A stretch of DNA of 64,000 nucleotides from Paenibacillus mellifer (lineage in GTDB: Bacteria; Bacillota; Bacilli; Paenibacillales; Paenibacillaceae): contig NZ_JALPRK010000012.1 of assembly GCF_023195895.1 (NCBI RefSeq), forward strand, positions 1-64,000, in the 5' to 3' direction. The notes under the pieces are model-generated. The model did no database searches. It had not been told where the DNA came from and worked only from the letters and a program-made list of their open reading frames with translations. The position numbers were made by a program, and so were the translations under genes. This document shows positions 28,045-37,716 of this stretch, piece by piece; position 1 is the first letter of the stretch; the number at the start of each line of letters is the position of its first letter.

Positions 28045-28559
28045 ATTTTTATTTTTTATGGCTGATACCATTGAATCTTGGAGAAAAGTCATATACATAC
28101 GAAAGACTAATGAACTAAAGCAAGCGTTACTATGGGCTTGCTCGTATTCGAGCACGCCTTCAGACGACGAGCTAGATCGTCATTAGCTTGCAGTTCCTCG
28201 TGATGAATCTGGAGCGAAGACTACGGCTTCTTTTTTGTCGTTCATCGCATGGCTGCAAGCGTTTCGGCGGTGCTTGAATGAGGCATTTGCCGTCAAATTG
28301 AATTAACCGGTTTCGATCAGCAGCCCGCAGAAGCACTGTTGCAGAGCGATCAATTGCAACTGAAGCCGTACATAGCTAGTACCGCTCTCAGCAGCATGCC
28401 TACCTGTCTGTACCGATGAGAGGGCTCCTTCTTGACCAAACGATGTAGGCGGCGTGGGCTCTTGCATCGAAGTGGCGATGCCGAAATAACGCTATCTAGT
28501 CCCCTCTCAGGAAAATACTTACGAATCAAAGGTTGCAATCCTCGTCACAGATTAAGGCA
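28045..28559. other. Gene-free stretch before the HTH-GTPase
   Basis: About 500 bases with higher GC than the neighbours and only short frames; the longest, 28350-28538 on the minus strand, has no ribosome site and no recognisable family. It is probably decayed mobile DNA. Nothing functional is claimed here. Confidence 0.4.
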
Positions 28560-28613
28560 TTGACAATCTCTTGGCATTATTATACAGTGATTTTGTGAAC
28601 AACGTTCACAAAA
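28560..28613 (+). promoter_or_regulatory. Promoter with perfect operator palindrome for the HTH-GTPase gene
   Basis: TTGACA at 28560-28565 and TATACA at 28581-28586 (15-bp spacer, rather short), then the perfect inverted repeat TTTTGTGAAC-AAC-GTTCACAAAA (28591-28613) over the expected start point, 45 bases before the gene. Because the encoded protein has its own N-terminal HTH, autoregulation is likely. Confidence 0.65.
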
Positions 28614-28657
28614 ATAAATATAAATTGTGATTAAAATTAAAAATTGGAGGGTGGCAT

Positions 28658-30478
28658 ATGGCAATTATTAATTCTGAGAACATTGTTGGGACAAAGGAAA
28701 TAGGAGATTTGTTCGGAGTAAGCTCTTCAGCGGTAGTAAATTTGCAAAATCGTTACATAGATTTCCCCGTTCCGATAAAGAGACTTGAGTCCGGGCCGAT
28801 TTTTGATTTATTGGAAATCCAAGAGTGGGGTGTGAAGCACAACCGTATTCCAATCAGGAATACAGTTCCGATTGAAGCTGGGGATCATAAGTCTATAGCT
28901 ATCGTTGGACTCCCAAGGACAGGAAAGAGTTATTCTTCTTCTGTGTTTGTGGCAGAACATGAGTGCTTTGTCCTTCGTCGCGCGTTCAGTGGGGCTGGTG
29001 ACGACTTCACGCAGTGCGCGGTAAAAATCATCGTTTCGTCAAAAATAATGGAGCCGTATGCTCAGTTCAATACAGAAAATGAAGAAGAGAGGCAATATTC
29101 GCGAATAGATGAAAAAAGCCTAATTAATTTTGTGACCGAAATCAATGCGTACTTAAAACAAAAACGCGAGTCAGGCGCAGAAATTTCACCCTCTGAATAT
29201 ATTGAAATTTTTGTTCAGCCAAGCCAACTAGCGGCAGAAATCTTGAATGAAAACAAATTATCCTACTTGATTATCACCGATACGCCGGGCGTGTCAGATT
29301 CTTATGAACTGGTGCAAATAGCAGAAGCACATCTTGTCATGCTCGTCTTAACCGACAGCGGTGGTGAAACCGCGCGAGCGGGATTCAAAAAAATTGTAGA
29401 AGGTATTGCCCCATTAGTAGCTGCCGGCGATGCATGCTTTCTATATAACCTGAAAAAACCGTGCGATGATGAGGAAGAATATGCAGATATGCAGCGGGAA
29501 GCTGAAACAGCTATGCAAAGCTTCGAAGCGGAGTTCGCACCACTTAGGAAAAGCATTATTGATACTTCAATGAATATTCTTCATCCCTCGAAGTCCGTGT
29601 TAGGAATTCCAGGAATGAAGGATAGGAGAATAAATTTCGCAGAAGAAGCGTTCAGGCAAAGGCTCAAGGAGGTCATCAACCGTTCTTTCAAAGGTGAGGG
29701 GTTGGAGTTGATTAACAAAGAACTGCAAGACTCACTTAAGGAAGCGATCACGGGAGCCGAACAGCTTACCGAAGAGGGCATTTGCAACAGTTTTCTCAAC
29801 TTCTTAACAAACGTTTTATCGCAAATTCCACGCTTGGCAAGCGATCTAACGAAACCTGATTACTTCCAAACATTTAAAAGTAAAAACCATGCTCGTGTAA
29901 AATCTCAGGACGGGTACAGGATCGATAATGCCGTAAAGATTGAACGTAAAGATTCATTGTCAAGGCTATACCAGTCCTTTAGTACATATACGGCTGAAAA
30001 CACGCCCGATCTTTTAAAGCAGGCCGGAATAAAGCTGTTTTATAAACTTATCTCCGAAGAACTTAAAAGTGATTCTGGGATTGGGGTCGGGATTCACCCA
30101 TGGGAGGATTATCCGCCTATTACAATGCGAGCGATTGAGTATACTTTGGCATCAGAGCTTGAACAGGCGTTCCTACAAGGAGCTAATGATCCCGCACACA
30201 CTTATTGTGACACGATGAAGAGAAACGGAATCATTAGCAAGTCATGGCATTGTGTTCGCATCGATGTCAACAAGCTATATTTGTTACCAATCCTCAAAAA
30301 TTGTGGTGTCTTATCTCTGCATTCCTCTAATCTTATGGAACTTGTACGTAATCGATATATTGGAGGATTGAGAAAGGTTGGAGAATTTAAGGCATGGGAA
30401 CAATGTTTAGAAGCTTTCGATACCAAAATCACTGCAAATTTTTCCCCAAATAACCTTGTAAAGTCAACAGGTATTTAG
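28658..30478 (+). CDS. HTH-GTPase fusion, candidate defence or stress effector
   Basis: A 606-residue protein with an unusual plan. Residues 8-60 form a MerR/excisionase-like winged helix-turn-helix (VGTKEIGDLFGVSSSAVVNLQNR). Next is a P-loop GTPase: G1 GLPRTGKS at 84-91, G3 DTPG at 208-211, and a possible G4 NLKKP near 275. The remaining 300 residues are mostly helical, as in dynamin-like or GIMAP-like GTPases, and have no clear membrane segment. The ATG follows GGAGGG. The gene is isolated, has its own promoter and palindrome, and lies between CBASS and Wadjet in the same element. I do not know a named system matching it; a role in anti-phage defence is inferred only from location. Confidence 0.75.
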   Translation: MAIINSENIVGTKEIGDLFGVSSSAVVNLQNRYIDFPVPIKRLESGPIFDLLEIQEWGVKHNRIPIRNTVPIEAGDHKSIAIVGLPRTGKSYSSSVFVAEHECFVLRRAFSGAGDDFTQCAVKIIVSSKIMEPYAQFNTENEEERQYSRIDEKSLINFVTEINAYLKQKRESGAEISPSEYIEIFVQPSQLAAEILNENKLSYLIITDTPGVSDSYELVQIAEAHLVMLVLTDSGGETARAGFKKIVEGIAPLVAAGDACFLYNLKKPCDDEEEYADMQREAETAMQSFEAEFAPLRKSIIDTSMNILHPSKSVLGIPGMKDRRINFAEEAFRQRLKEVINRSFKGEGLELINKELQDSLKEAITGAEQLTEEGICNSFLNFLTNVLSQIPRLASDLTKPDYFQTFKSKNHARVKSQDGYRIDNAVKIERKDSLSRLYQSFSTYTAENTPDLLKQAGIKLFYKLISEELKSDSGIGVGIHPWEDYPPITMRAIEYTLASELEQAFLQGANDPAHTYCDTMKRNGIISKSWHCVRIDVNKLYLLPILKNCGVLSLHSSNLMELVRNRYIGGLRKVGEFKAWEQCLEAFDTKITANFSPNNLVKSTGI

Positions 30479-31036
30479 CTTTCTTTTTAGTGTCTAGTAC
30501 CTCACTAGTTCTAGAATACGTAAACCTCAACGAAATAGGCCAATCTTGCCAATAGATGTGGTACACAATGAATCAAAAATCGTTAGGATGTTTCCCATGG
30601 CAATAGGACTAAAGGTAAGTGAAATCTTCATTAGCGATAAACAAGGTGAGATACTGGAACAACTGATTCGGTGACGGAACATTTCGTAGTCTCTGGCCAA
30701 GCAGACGCGGCTTGTGCTGGAGTTGGCCCGTTGACTCACCAACACGGCAATCAGCCAACTGCTGCCAATGAATCGTTCACAAGTCTAATACTTTATTTCC
30801 TGCTGATACATGCGTTCCAAAACGGGAAGCACCGCCTTATCCAGATATGGTTAACGGCGGTGCCAGAAGTTACATTTCGATTAAAGTTTCGTAACGCCAT
30901 ATACAAATCATGCACCGATTGTGATGGAGAGAGCTCGATTCAACAAGTAACCTGTTCCGTTATGAAGTGCTCCCCAAATATCTAGGCCACGTCTATTTCT
31001 TTTTAAAACGTTCATATTCGCCATCATTTATTACTA
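30479..31036. other. Non-coding stretch with a possible IS transposase relic
   Basis: No supported gene in 558 bases. A minus-strand frame at 30527-30745 contains VCLARDYEMFRHRIS, which faintly recalls the C-terminal RRLARDYE part of IS5-type transposases, so this may be the scar of an old insertion. The stretch just before 31036 is the 3' side of the Wadjet operon; no strong terminator was found there. Confidence 0.3.
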
Positions 31037-34000
31037 TTATATAAGCCGCGGCGCTTGCTCCAACTTTCTGAATCCGTGATGGACGTGATGGGTGACGGCA
31101 TCTTTGCCGCTCTTTTGTTTCTGTAGGTCCAGGGAACAGTAGACAGGGAACTTTTGAGAAATGCCGAGCTTAACCAGTTCCGGAGGAGTGACAACCAGCC
31201 ACTGGAATTTTAACAAATCCGCAATGACAAATATCGGGTCCACTACGTGGGGCGATATGGCATTGGCGAACGGGTTATCCGATATGAGGACCGAATACCG
31301 CTGATCGGTGCTCTTACGTTTGAAGGTTAACAGCATCATCATGACCAGCGTCCGGGCCGCAACCAATTGGCCACCGCTACCGGCAGTCTCTGTATGTGAT
31401 CCCGTATTCATCGTTTCCCATTCCGTAAAATAGTGGCTCAATGGCTGTTCCGTCAAAAAGGTATTGTCCGTATTCAGATTGTAGATTTCCAAGATTGGAA
31501 ATTGATTATGAAGAGCCGCGAATACCAAGTCGCTTGGATTAATTTTTTTCTTGATGATCCCCATATCAATCCCCTCAATGGCTGAATGGGTTCTTAAGAG
31601 TTCTTTTAAGACATTATCAAAAAACTCGAACATATAGATTTCGATATCTTCGACTAGCTTCGGCAGTCGTTCCGCATGCCGAAGGCGCAGGAGATCGAAT
31701 TTGTGGTTCCCTCTATTTCGAATGGACATTCGCTGGGTCATCTCCCGTAACCCTTTGATAATCGAAATACAAAACTTAGAGGCATGTTTTCCCCAGTTTC
31801 TACGTGCCTCTTCCGCAATCCCGATATCGTCTTTTTGTTTTTCCAACTCAAAGAGGGCGTAATTTCGGTTTTCTTTCAAGATTTCCAACTTTTCTTCAGG
31901 CTCCGAGTCTCTTAGCAGGCGATATTGGCCGACCATGACTTCTTTTAAATACTCGTCCCACGAAGATCCCTCAATAACTGACAGATGTTTTTTGCAAATC
32001 TCATCGGCCTTTTTCATAACCGATTTATACACGTCTTCTTTCTTCTTCCGGGAATCATTCCAGGAAGAGATGATATTAGGATCTTGCCTGATTTTATCCA
32101 GTAAAGAAAAATCTAGTGAAACCTCTGCTTGAACGTCATCCTTATCCAGGTATGCTTCCAATCTGTTGTGCATTAACTCAAAACGATTTGCGTTACCTTG
32201 AAGATTTTTGATTTGAGTTGCAAGGGTTTGAAGCTCTGCTTCGACCGCAGCAAGGCCGCGTTCGATTTCCAGTTCTTTGGCTTCGATCACAACATTTCCC
32301 CAAGGATCAGGGTTCTTTACGCTGCTCTCTGCTTTCTGTCGGTCTTTCACCAAATGGTCCAGACTGGTTTGAGCTTTTCCCAATGCATTTTCATAGGCTC
32401 GTTCTGCATTAACGGCTGCTTTGACTTCCTCTTCCAAGACACGTTCGCGACGTTCCAGCCAATCGACCGATTCTATAGGAACTGGGATACGATCCCAATT
32501 CAGTTCAACACCTTCGAGATGGTCTTTTGCTTTTTGCAAATCATCGAGGGCTCGCTTCATTTCGGTCTGCAAACGGATTAACTCCGCATTATTCATGGAA
32601 ATATCCTGGTCAATGCTTCTCATGGTTGATATGATATGGAGCAGACTTTCGCTGTGAACGTGCAGATGAGGAGGCTCTTCCGATGGTTCGGTTTTGGAAA
32701 CGGAAGGGAGCGCTGCATTGTCCACATAGAAACGAATTTGTTCGATTTTCCCTTGAATTTCTTGGTTCCATTTGGAATAAGCTATACTCCAGTTAAATAG
32801 CAAATCCCCCACGTTCTTGGCTTGTTCGACTACTTCATCATACTGTTTTCCCAAACTCCGTTCCTGTTTCTCCTGCCGGTCCTTTTCATTCATGCGATCC
32901 AGGGTTCTCCAATAATCCGTCACATAGGTCTCCAACTCTTGTACACGGGATCGAAGCTCACGAACAGCTAACTCCAAATGTTCCTTCTCTTCCTTCGCTT
33001 GATCAACTAACTCCACCTTCACCTGCAAGAGATTCCGGCTTTCCTGTAGGCGTAATTCCACATGTTGAGTCTCGCTTTTTTTCTTCTCATACTCTTGTAA
33101 GAGGAGAGTAGAGGTGGTGTGAAGGAGAGTTGATTTCACCTTCTCCAACAGTTGTCGGTGAATCTCTTCTTGCTTTTGGCACTTCCCCATCTGATCAGTC
33201 AAGTCCTGCAGCCGAACAATCATGGTTTGTTTCCGTGCATCCCATGCCCCGGGAACGGCAGACAGCTCATAAGCCTGGTTTGCTGATATCGCAAACAGAT
33301 GGGTCTCACTGCCCTCAAGGCGTTCAGCAGCATAAAGAGGGACGGGAGAAAAATGAACGTCGTCCTGGAATAAATCTGCCTGTAGAATACTCTGAATATC
33401 CTCATTCTTATACGCCACCAGTGCATAAGGGAGAAGAGGAAATGATGCCAACATATCTCTTCGTTTGGAAATCTCTAAATGATGAACATATTCTGTGCCC
33501 AACATGATCGCGAAGCCACGCTTCTCGAGTTTTTGTTTGGCCAGAAGCAGACTGGCGTTAGGTACCCAAACCGGCGAATCATCGGTGCCAAGGTCCAAGT
33601 CTAGCTCCTGATTCAAGGTCCAGATCTCTTCTTTAAACTGCAATTTGCGTTGTTCCCAGTGCTGAATCTTAGCCTTCAAAACCGCCTTTTGAGCGCGTAA
33701 AAATTCCGGTACAGGCACTTCTTCTAAAGGGACAGCTCTTAGCTCGCGAATCAACTCACCGGTCAGGGTTTCTTCGCTCTGATATTGTTTATGGTACTGT
33801 TCATATAAATGAGATGCTGCTTTGGAAGCTTGAGTAAACTGCTCTTCTTCCTTTTGCACGCGGCCAAAAAGCTCTGTGCTTTCTTGCGATAGCTGTTCAA
33901 TTTTTGAGGATAGCTTCCGCACTTGCTCAACCCGGGATTCGAGCTCGGTTTGTTCAGATTTAAAGATCCCTTCCGGATCTAAACGAATGGCGACTCCATG

Positions 34001-35509
34001 TAAGTTTTCCATCTGACAGGTTTTGGATTCGAATTCATCGATTTGTGTTGCCAGACTTTGTATCGTTGCCTTTGTTTGAATTAGTTCGTCATTAAGGTTC
34101 TTCAAGGTCTGATCGCGCTCGGTTTTAGATTGAGTCAGATGATTATTATACGCTTCATATTGTTCTTGAACATTCTGCAATTCCTGACGGAGGATGTTCC
34201 ACTCGGAAAGGGCCTTTTGCCGAAGTTCAGTCAACTTTTGTTTATTCGCGTTCACTTCGGCAGAGTTTTCAATGGCGTCCATTTGAAGTTTGATGTTTTG
34301 GACAATCTGCCAACAGTCGTGCTGAATTTTCCTTAGTTTTTGGAGCTGAGCTTTTTTATGGGTATCCTGTTTACGCTTCAATTCAGCTTTGGCTTCACTG
34401 TCTCTATTCTCTGCCTCTTTGCACACTTCTAGCTGATGCTGTTCCGCCCGTAAGGCGCGTACATAGCCTAGATTACTTTGCTGCCAAGTAAAGTCTTCTT
34501 TTTGTTTCTGTAAGGCGCTCTGATCGGTTTGCTTTTGTGCTATATCCGCTTTGGTCATGCGGAGAAGCTCCTCAATCGACCTGAACAACTGGACACCTTC
34601 ACTTTCTGTGTTCTCCAAATCCTCTTTGGCGGTAACACAAGCAGAAACAGCAAGTTCCAGCTCAATACACATTTCAATAAGCACATGTAGTGCTTCTTCC
34701 CGGTTTCGCAAAAATGGAAGCTGCTCAGCAATAACAGCTGCATCTTTAAATAATTTGGCCAGATCTGTGTTGCTTTCCGAATCGTTGTGCATGCGTTCGG
34801 CAATCGTTGGAATTAAAAGCTCTTTAAACAACCCCATATTGGTACGTGAATTGGGAAACACCTTCTCAAAATAATCCTGAATCCCGGCCTCATTTCGATT
34901 CATTTTGACCATTTCTGCCCAGTCATCCGCATAAATGCCGTAGGACGCCAGCGTTTCCTTGTATCTTCTTTTATCTTTGGAGGAGTTTGTGAAATATCGG
35001 AATTCGTCTGCTCCGGAGCGAAGAAGATCGCACCACTCTTTATAAGGCATAATTGAGCGGTTCTGCTCGTCGTAATATGACAAATCACGAATAGTAAAGC
35101 GTTCGTGTTCCCCATATTCCCGAACAAAGGTCGTATAGTCCACCTCAACGTTTTCGGTGTTATCTTCTTTTTTCATGGATTTCGTTGCAAAAAATGCAAT
35201 CCCCGTAACTAAATAGCGCTTCGGAGTCGTATCCAGTACCCATTCGACAGATACATAAAAAGGATATGGTTTAAAGTTTCCCTTCTCATCATAAAAGAAG
35301 TGGCGTACGGTGGAAGTCCCCTCCTTGCCCCAAGAGACCATGGGAAGGACCACTTGAAACAACAATTGCAGCAATACGCCCTTTCCGCCGCTGTTAATCA
35401 TGGATAGAAGGGTGTGGTCGGCATTGAAATCGAACATGCTGTTCAAGTAAAATTTAAGCTGTTTGTTATAGCGCGGCCCGGTTATACGCAAGGCATTAAT
35501 TGCTGGCAT
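31037..35509 (-). CDS. jetC: Wadjet JetC, SMC-like ATPase
   Basis: A 1490-residue SMC/MukB-like protein, the motor of the Wadjet plasmid-defence condensin. The ATG at 35509 (MPAINALRITGPRYNK) follows GGAGG by 7 bases. The N-terminal head has the nucleotide-binding segment NSGGKGVLLQ near residue 40; two very long coiled-coil arms (about 250-640 and 800-1230) flank a hinge; the C-terminal head shows the ABC signature GSGGQ (about 1378) and a Walker B-like VLISDNPF. The P-loop has Gly where Ser/Thr usually follows Lys, and the Walker B has DN in place of DE. It overlaps JetB by 14 bases. Together with JetA, B and D it should extrude and cut closed circular DNA. Confidence 0.9.
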   Translation of the reverse strand: MPAINALRITGPRYNKQLKFYLNSMFDFNADHTLLSMINSGGKGVLLQLLFQVVLPMVSWGKEGTSTVRHFFYDEKGNFKPYPFYVSVEWVLDTTPKRYLVTGIAFFATKSMKKEDNTENVEVDYTTFVREYGEHERFTIRDLSYYDEQNRSIMPYKEWCDLLRSGADEFRYFTNSSKDKRRYKETLASYGIYADDWAEMVKMNRNEAGIQDYFEKVFPNSRTNMGLFKELLIPTIAERMHNDSESNTDLAKLFKDAAVIAEQLPFLRNREEALHVLIEMCIELELAVSACVTAKEDLENTESEGVQLFRSIEELLRMTKADIAQKQTDQSALQKQKEDFTWQQSNLGYVRALRAEQHQLEVCKEAENRDSEAKAELKRKQDTHKKAQLQKLRKIQHDCWQIVQNIKLQMDAIENSAEVNANKQKLTELRQKALSEWNILRQELQNVQEQYEAYNNHLTQSKTERDQTLKNLNDELIQTKATIQSLATQIDEFESKTCQMENLHGVAIRLDPEGIFKSEQTELESRVEQVRKLSSKIEQLSQESTELFGRVQKEEEQFTQASKAASHLYEQYHKQYQSEETLTGELIRELRAVPLEEVPVPEFLRAQKAVLKAKIQHWEQRKLQFKEEIWTLNQELDLDLGTDDSPVWVPNASLLLAKQKLEKRGFAIMLGTEYVHHLEISKRRDMLASFPLLPYALVAYKNEDIQSILQADLFQDDVHFSPVPLYAAERLEGSETHLFAISANQAYELSAVPGAWDARKQTMIVRLQDLTDQMGKCQKQEEIHRQLLEKVKSTLLHTTSTLLLQEYEKKKSETQHVELRLQESRNLLQVKVELVDQAKEEKEHLELAVRELRSRVQELETYVTDYWRTLDRMNEKDRQEKQERSLGKQYDEVVEQAKNVGDLLFNWSIAYSKWNQEIQGKIEQIRFYVDNAALPSVSKTEPSEEPPHLHVHSESLLHIISTMRSIDQDISMNNAELIRLQTEMKRALDDLQKAKDHLEGVELNWDRIPVPIESVDWLERRERVLEEEVKAAVNAERAYENALGKAQTSLDHLVKDRQKAESSVKNPDPWGNVVIEAKELEIERGLAAVEAELQTLATQIKNLQGNANRFELMHNRLEAYLDKDDVQAEVSLDFSLLDKIRQDPNIISSWNDSRKKKEDVYKSVMKKADEICKKHLSVIEGSSWDEYLKEVMVGQYRLLRDSEPEEKLEILKENRNYALFELEKQKDDIGIAEEARRNWGKHASKFCISIIKGLREMTQRMSIRNRGNHKFDLLRLRHAERLPKLVEDIEIYMFEFFDNVLKELLRTHSAIEGIDMGIIKKKINPSDLVFAALHNQFPILEIYNLNTDNTFLTEQPLSHYFTEWETMNTGSHTETAGSGGQLVAARTLVMMMLLTFKRKSTDQRYSVLISDNPFANAISPHVVDPIFVIADLLKFQWLVVTPPELVKLGISQKFPVYCSLDLQKQKSGKDAVTHHVHHGFRKLEQAPRLI

Positions 35510-36242
35510 CCTGGTTCCTCCCTGCATCAATAATGGATTTTAGCTGTTTAAACCGGTCATGGTCGTGATAGAGAAGATCAAGCCGGTCATAAAGTTCATC
35601 GGTTGGGAGTAGAATGGTTTGATCGTCATCTTCGATAATTCGAAGAAGCCGTTCTTCCACCAGCAAGTTTGCAGCTAAGGTGCAATACGAATACTTTGTT
35701 TTCGTAGACGCTACAGGCTTACCGACTCCGTCTTCATACGGCTGTTTGGCAAACCACATGTCCTTAATCTGAACAATAGCGATGCCCCATTCGGCTTCAA
35801 TTTCCGGCTGTTTCTGCAACTCTTGTTCCCATCGGGCCATGGTTTGGTCCACCAGCTCAATCCATTTATGAATGGTAACCCCGCTGATTTCCTGCTCGTT
35901 ACGAATCAATAAATCCCCATCCATTTCAGACAGCAGCACCATGAGGAGGATGTGAAGCAAATCCAATTCGTCCCTGTTTTTAATTCGTGAATGCTTGTCC
36001 TTTAACTGTGTAAAAGAAGAGGCGTACACACTACCTTCCGGTTCCACAACCAAATGGAGTTTCGTTGGTGTCTCCAGAATCATAGTTCCAGATTGTTTGG
36101 CAATGATGTTCGTGGCCTCGTGAATTTCTTGTTCGGAAAAATAGGGAGCCAGAAAATCTTGATTTCGGTCGACCATTTTATGACGGAGCAAATAAAAATA
36201 AATGGACGCGCTTTTATGAAGTTGTTCTGCTGTAAATGGCAT
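35496..36242 (-). CDS. jetB: Wadjet JetB, MukE/KITE-like subunit
   Basis: A 248-residue protein starting MPFTAEQLHKSAS after GAGGAGGA; a longer upstream frame overlaps JetA too far and lacks a site. Its winged-helix character and size fit the JetB/MksE subunit that bridges the kleisin to the SMC heads. Motifs are weak by eye, and the call rests on position between JetA and JetC and overlapping starts (29 bases with JetA, 14 with JetC). Confidence 0.82.
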   Translation of the reverse strand: MPFTAEQLHKSASIYFYLLRHKMVDRNQDFLAPYFSEQEIHEATNIIAKQSGTMILETPTKLHLVVEPEGSVYASSFTQLKDKHSRIKNRDELDLLHILLMVLLSEMDGDLLIRNEQEISGVTIHKWIELVDQTMARWEQELQKQPEIEAEWGIAIVQIKDMWFAKQPYEDGVGKPVASTKTKYSYCTLAANLLVEERLLRIIEDDDQTILLPTDELYDRLDLLYHDHDRFKQLKSIIDAGRNQDASN

Positions 36243-37716
36243 TGGAAGTATCCTCCTCGGCAGGATCTTTGATGCTGATAATGATAGGGGAGATGCGAAC
36301 CCCAAAAAACTGAAGGGGAGCTCCTCGTTCAAAACGAGCCCGTATGGTTTTTCCTGCAATCTCGCTAAAAAACGGATCTGTGTTGATGAGATGCCGAATC
36401 AGCTCCATCCGCTCATCCTCATAAGGTTGATGGGTTGTAAACAGGTGAGGGACTTCCAGCACATCCGTTTTAAAGATCATCCACAACTCCAGTGCTTCAA
36501 TAGTCCATTCTTTTGCAGGGATGTCCCGTAAACTGACTTCTCCCGTGTAAATCAAATCACGGACTACCGGGGCCCAATACCGGCATAAAGCGGACCAATC
36601 TCGGGTTTCTTTCGGTTCCAAGGACTGTTCTTCGAGCTCATCCTCTTCTTGGATCTCATCATCATGATGACGTACTTCCTGTTCGCTCCAGACTAACCCC
36701 ATTGGATAAATAAAAGGCGCTCGAGGGGAAAAGAAGGGGGAGAGCAACTTCTCCATTGTATTGGCCGGAATTCCTTTTACCAGCAACTCATTTTCCCAAA
36801 TATCGGTTTTAAAAGAAACGTTACGCCGCTTCATAAAGGCCGACGGACGGTACTTCCGAATGGAAAGCTCCAACTCAATATTTTGGTAAAGTTCTGCATG
36901 CAGTTTGGCCGATAAAGCCATGGTAGCATGGACTTTCATTTCCATTTCGAGAATGTGGAAACGGGCTTCCGGTGTGGCCAAATCCACGTTAGCCAGCATC
37001 CGAATCATTTTATCAAATCGCTGATTGGATTCTTCAAACTGACGCTCAATTTCATTCCGTCGTTCTTTTCTTGCCTGCGTTCCTTGTTCCATGAGGATTT
37101 TGGGATTGCGGTGCAGATGCCTCCGGTAATCATACTCTTGTGCGATCAATTGCTTGATTTTCGTAATCAATACATCTAGTGACTGAAGGGCGGACCGAAA
37201 ATTATTGTTGCGGATCAGTTTTAAGGTATAAAGCTGTTCGAACTCAATGGAAAACTCTAAAATGACCTCTCGACTTAAAAAGATCATATTTTGAGAAGTT
37301 TGCGTCAATTTATAGATGGCTTCCCGTTTTCGGTATTCGGTATCGATCGTCAAATACAAGAATGGTTTATCGCTAAACAATCCACTCGATGGGTCGAACA
37401 CTTTGGCGTTGAACGGGTTCCGTAGATTGGGATTTCCGTAGGACACAAGGCCACTAATTAACCGTTCGGCTTTGTCATCGTCATGGGGTAAGTTTTGATG
37501 TTCCATGATTGTTTTGGCGATGGCAACGAGATCAGACCGAGATCGCTTCCCATCATCCTTGATTTCCCGGTAAAAGACCTCCAGTAATATTGCCAACAAC
37601 AGTTGGGGGAGATAAGGCGCCAAGGTGGCCCCGACTTCCATCCCTTTTCCTAACATAAAAATGGGGTTTAGCATGGTGGTTCGTTCCCGGAACCCTTCCC
37701 AAATTTCAGCGTTCAT
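36214..37716 (-). CDS. jetA: Wadjet JetA, kleisin-like subunit
   Basis: A 500-residue protein starting MNAEIWEGFRERTTMLNP. The ATG is fixed by an ATGA overlap with the stop of JetD and an AAAGGGGG ribosome site. The middle is largely helical (LIAQEYDYRRHLHRNPK, RKERRNEIERQFEESNQRFD) and the C-terminal part winged-helix-like, as expected of the MksF/kleisin subunit that closes the SMC ring. Identified by operon context and size. Confidence 0.82.
   Translation of the reverse strand: MNAEIWEGFRERTTMLNPIFMLGKGMEVGATLAPYLPQLLLAILLEVFYREIKDDGKRSRSDLVAIAKTIMEHQNLPHDDDKAERLISGLVSYGNPNLRNPFNAKVFDPSSGLFSDKPFLYLTIDTEYRKREAIYKLTQTSQNMIFLSREVILEFSIEFEQLYTLKLIRNNNFRSALQSLDVLITKIKQLIAQEYDYRRHLHRNPKILMEQGTQARKERRNEIERQFEESNQRFDKMIRMLANVDLATPEARFHILEMEMKVHATMALSAKLHAELYQNIELELSIRKYRPSAFMKRRNVSFKTDIWENELLVKGIPANTMEKLLSPFFSPRAPFIYPMGLVWSEQEVRHHDDEIQEEDELEEQSLEPKETRDWSALCRYWAPVVRDLIYTGEVSLRDIPAKEWTIEALELWMIFKTDVLEVPHLFTTHQPYEDERMELIRHLINTDPFFSEIAGKTIRARFERGAPLQFFGVRISPIIISIKDPAEEDTSNAIYSRTTS

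Noticed and set aside
28350-28538. Small minus-strand gene in the gap before the HTH-GTPase
   Set aside because: No ribosome site, no recognisable domain and surrounding decay; counted as part of a gene-free stretch.
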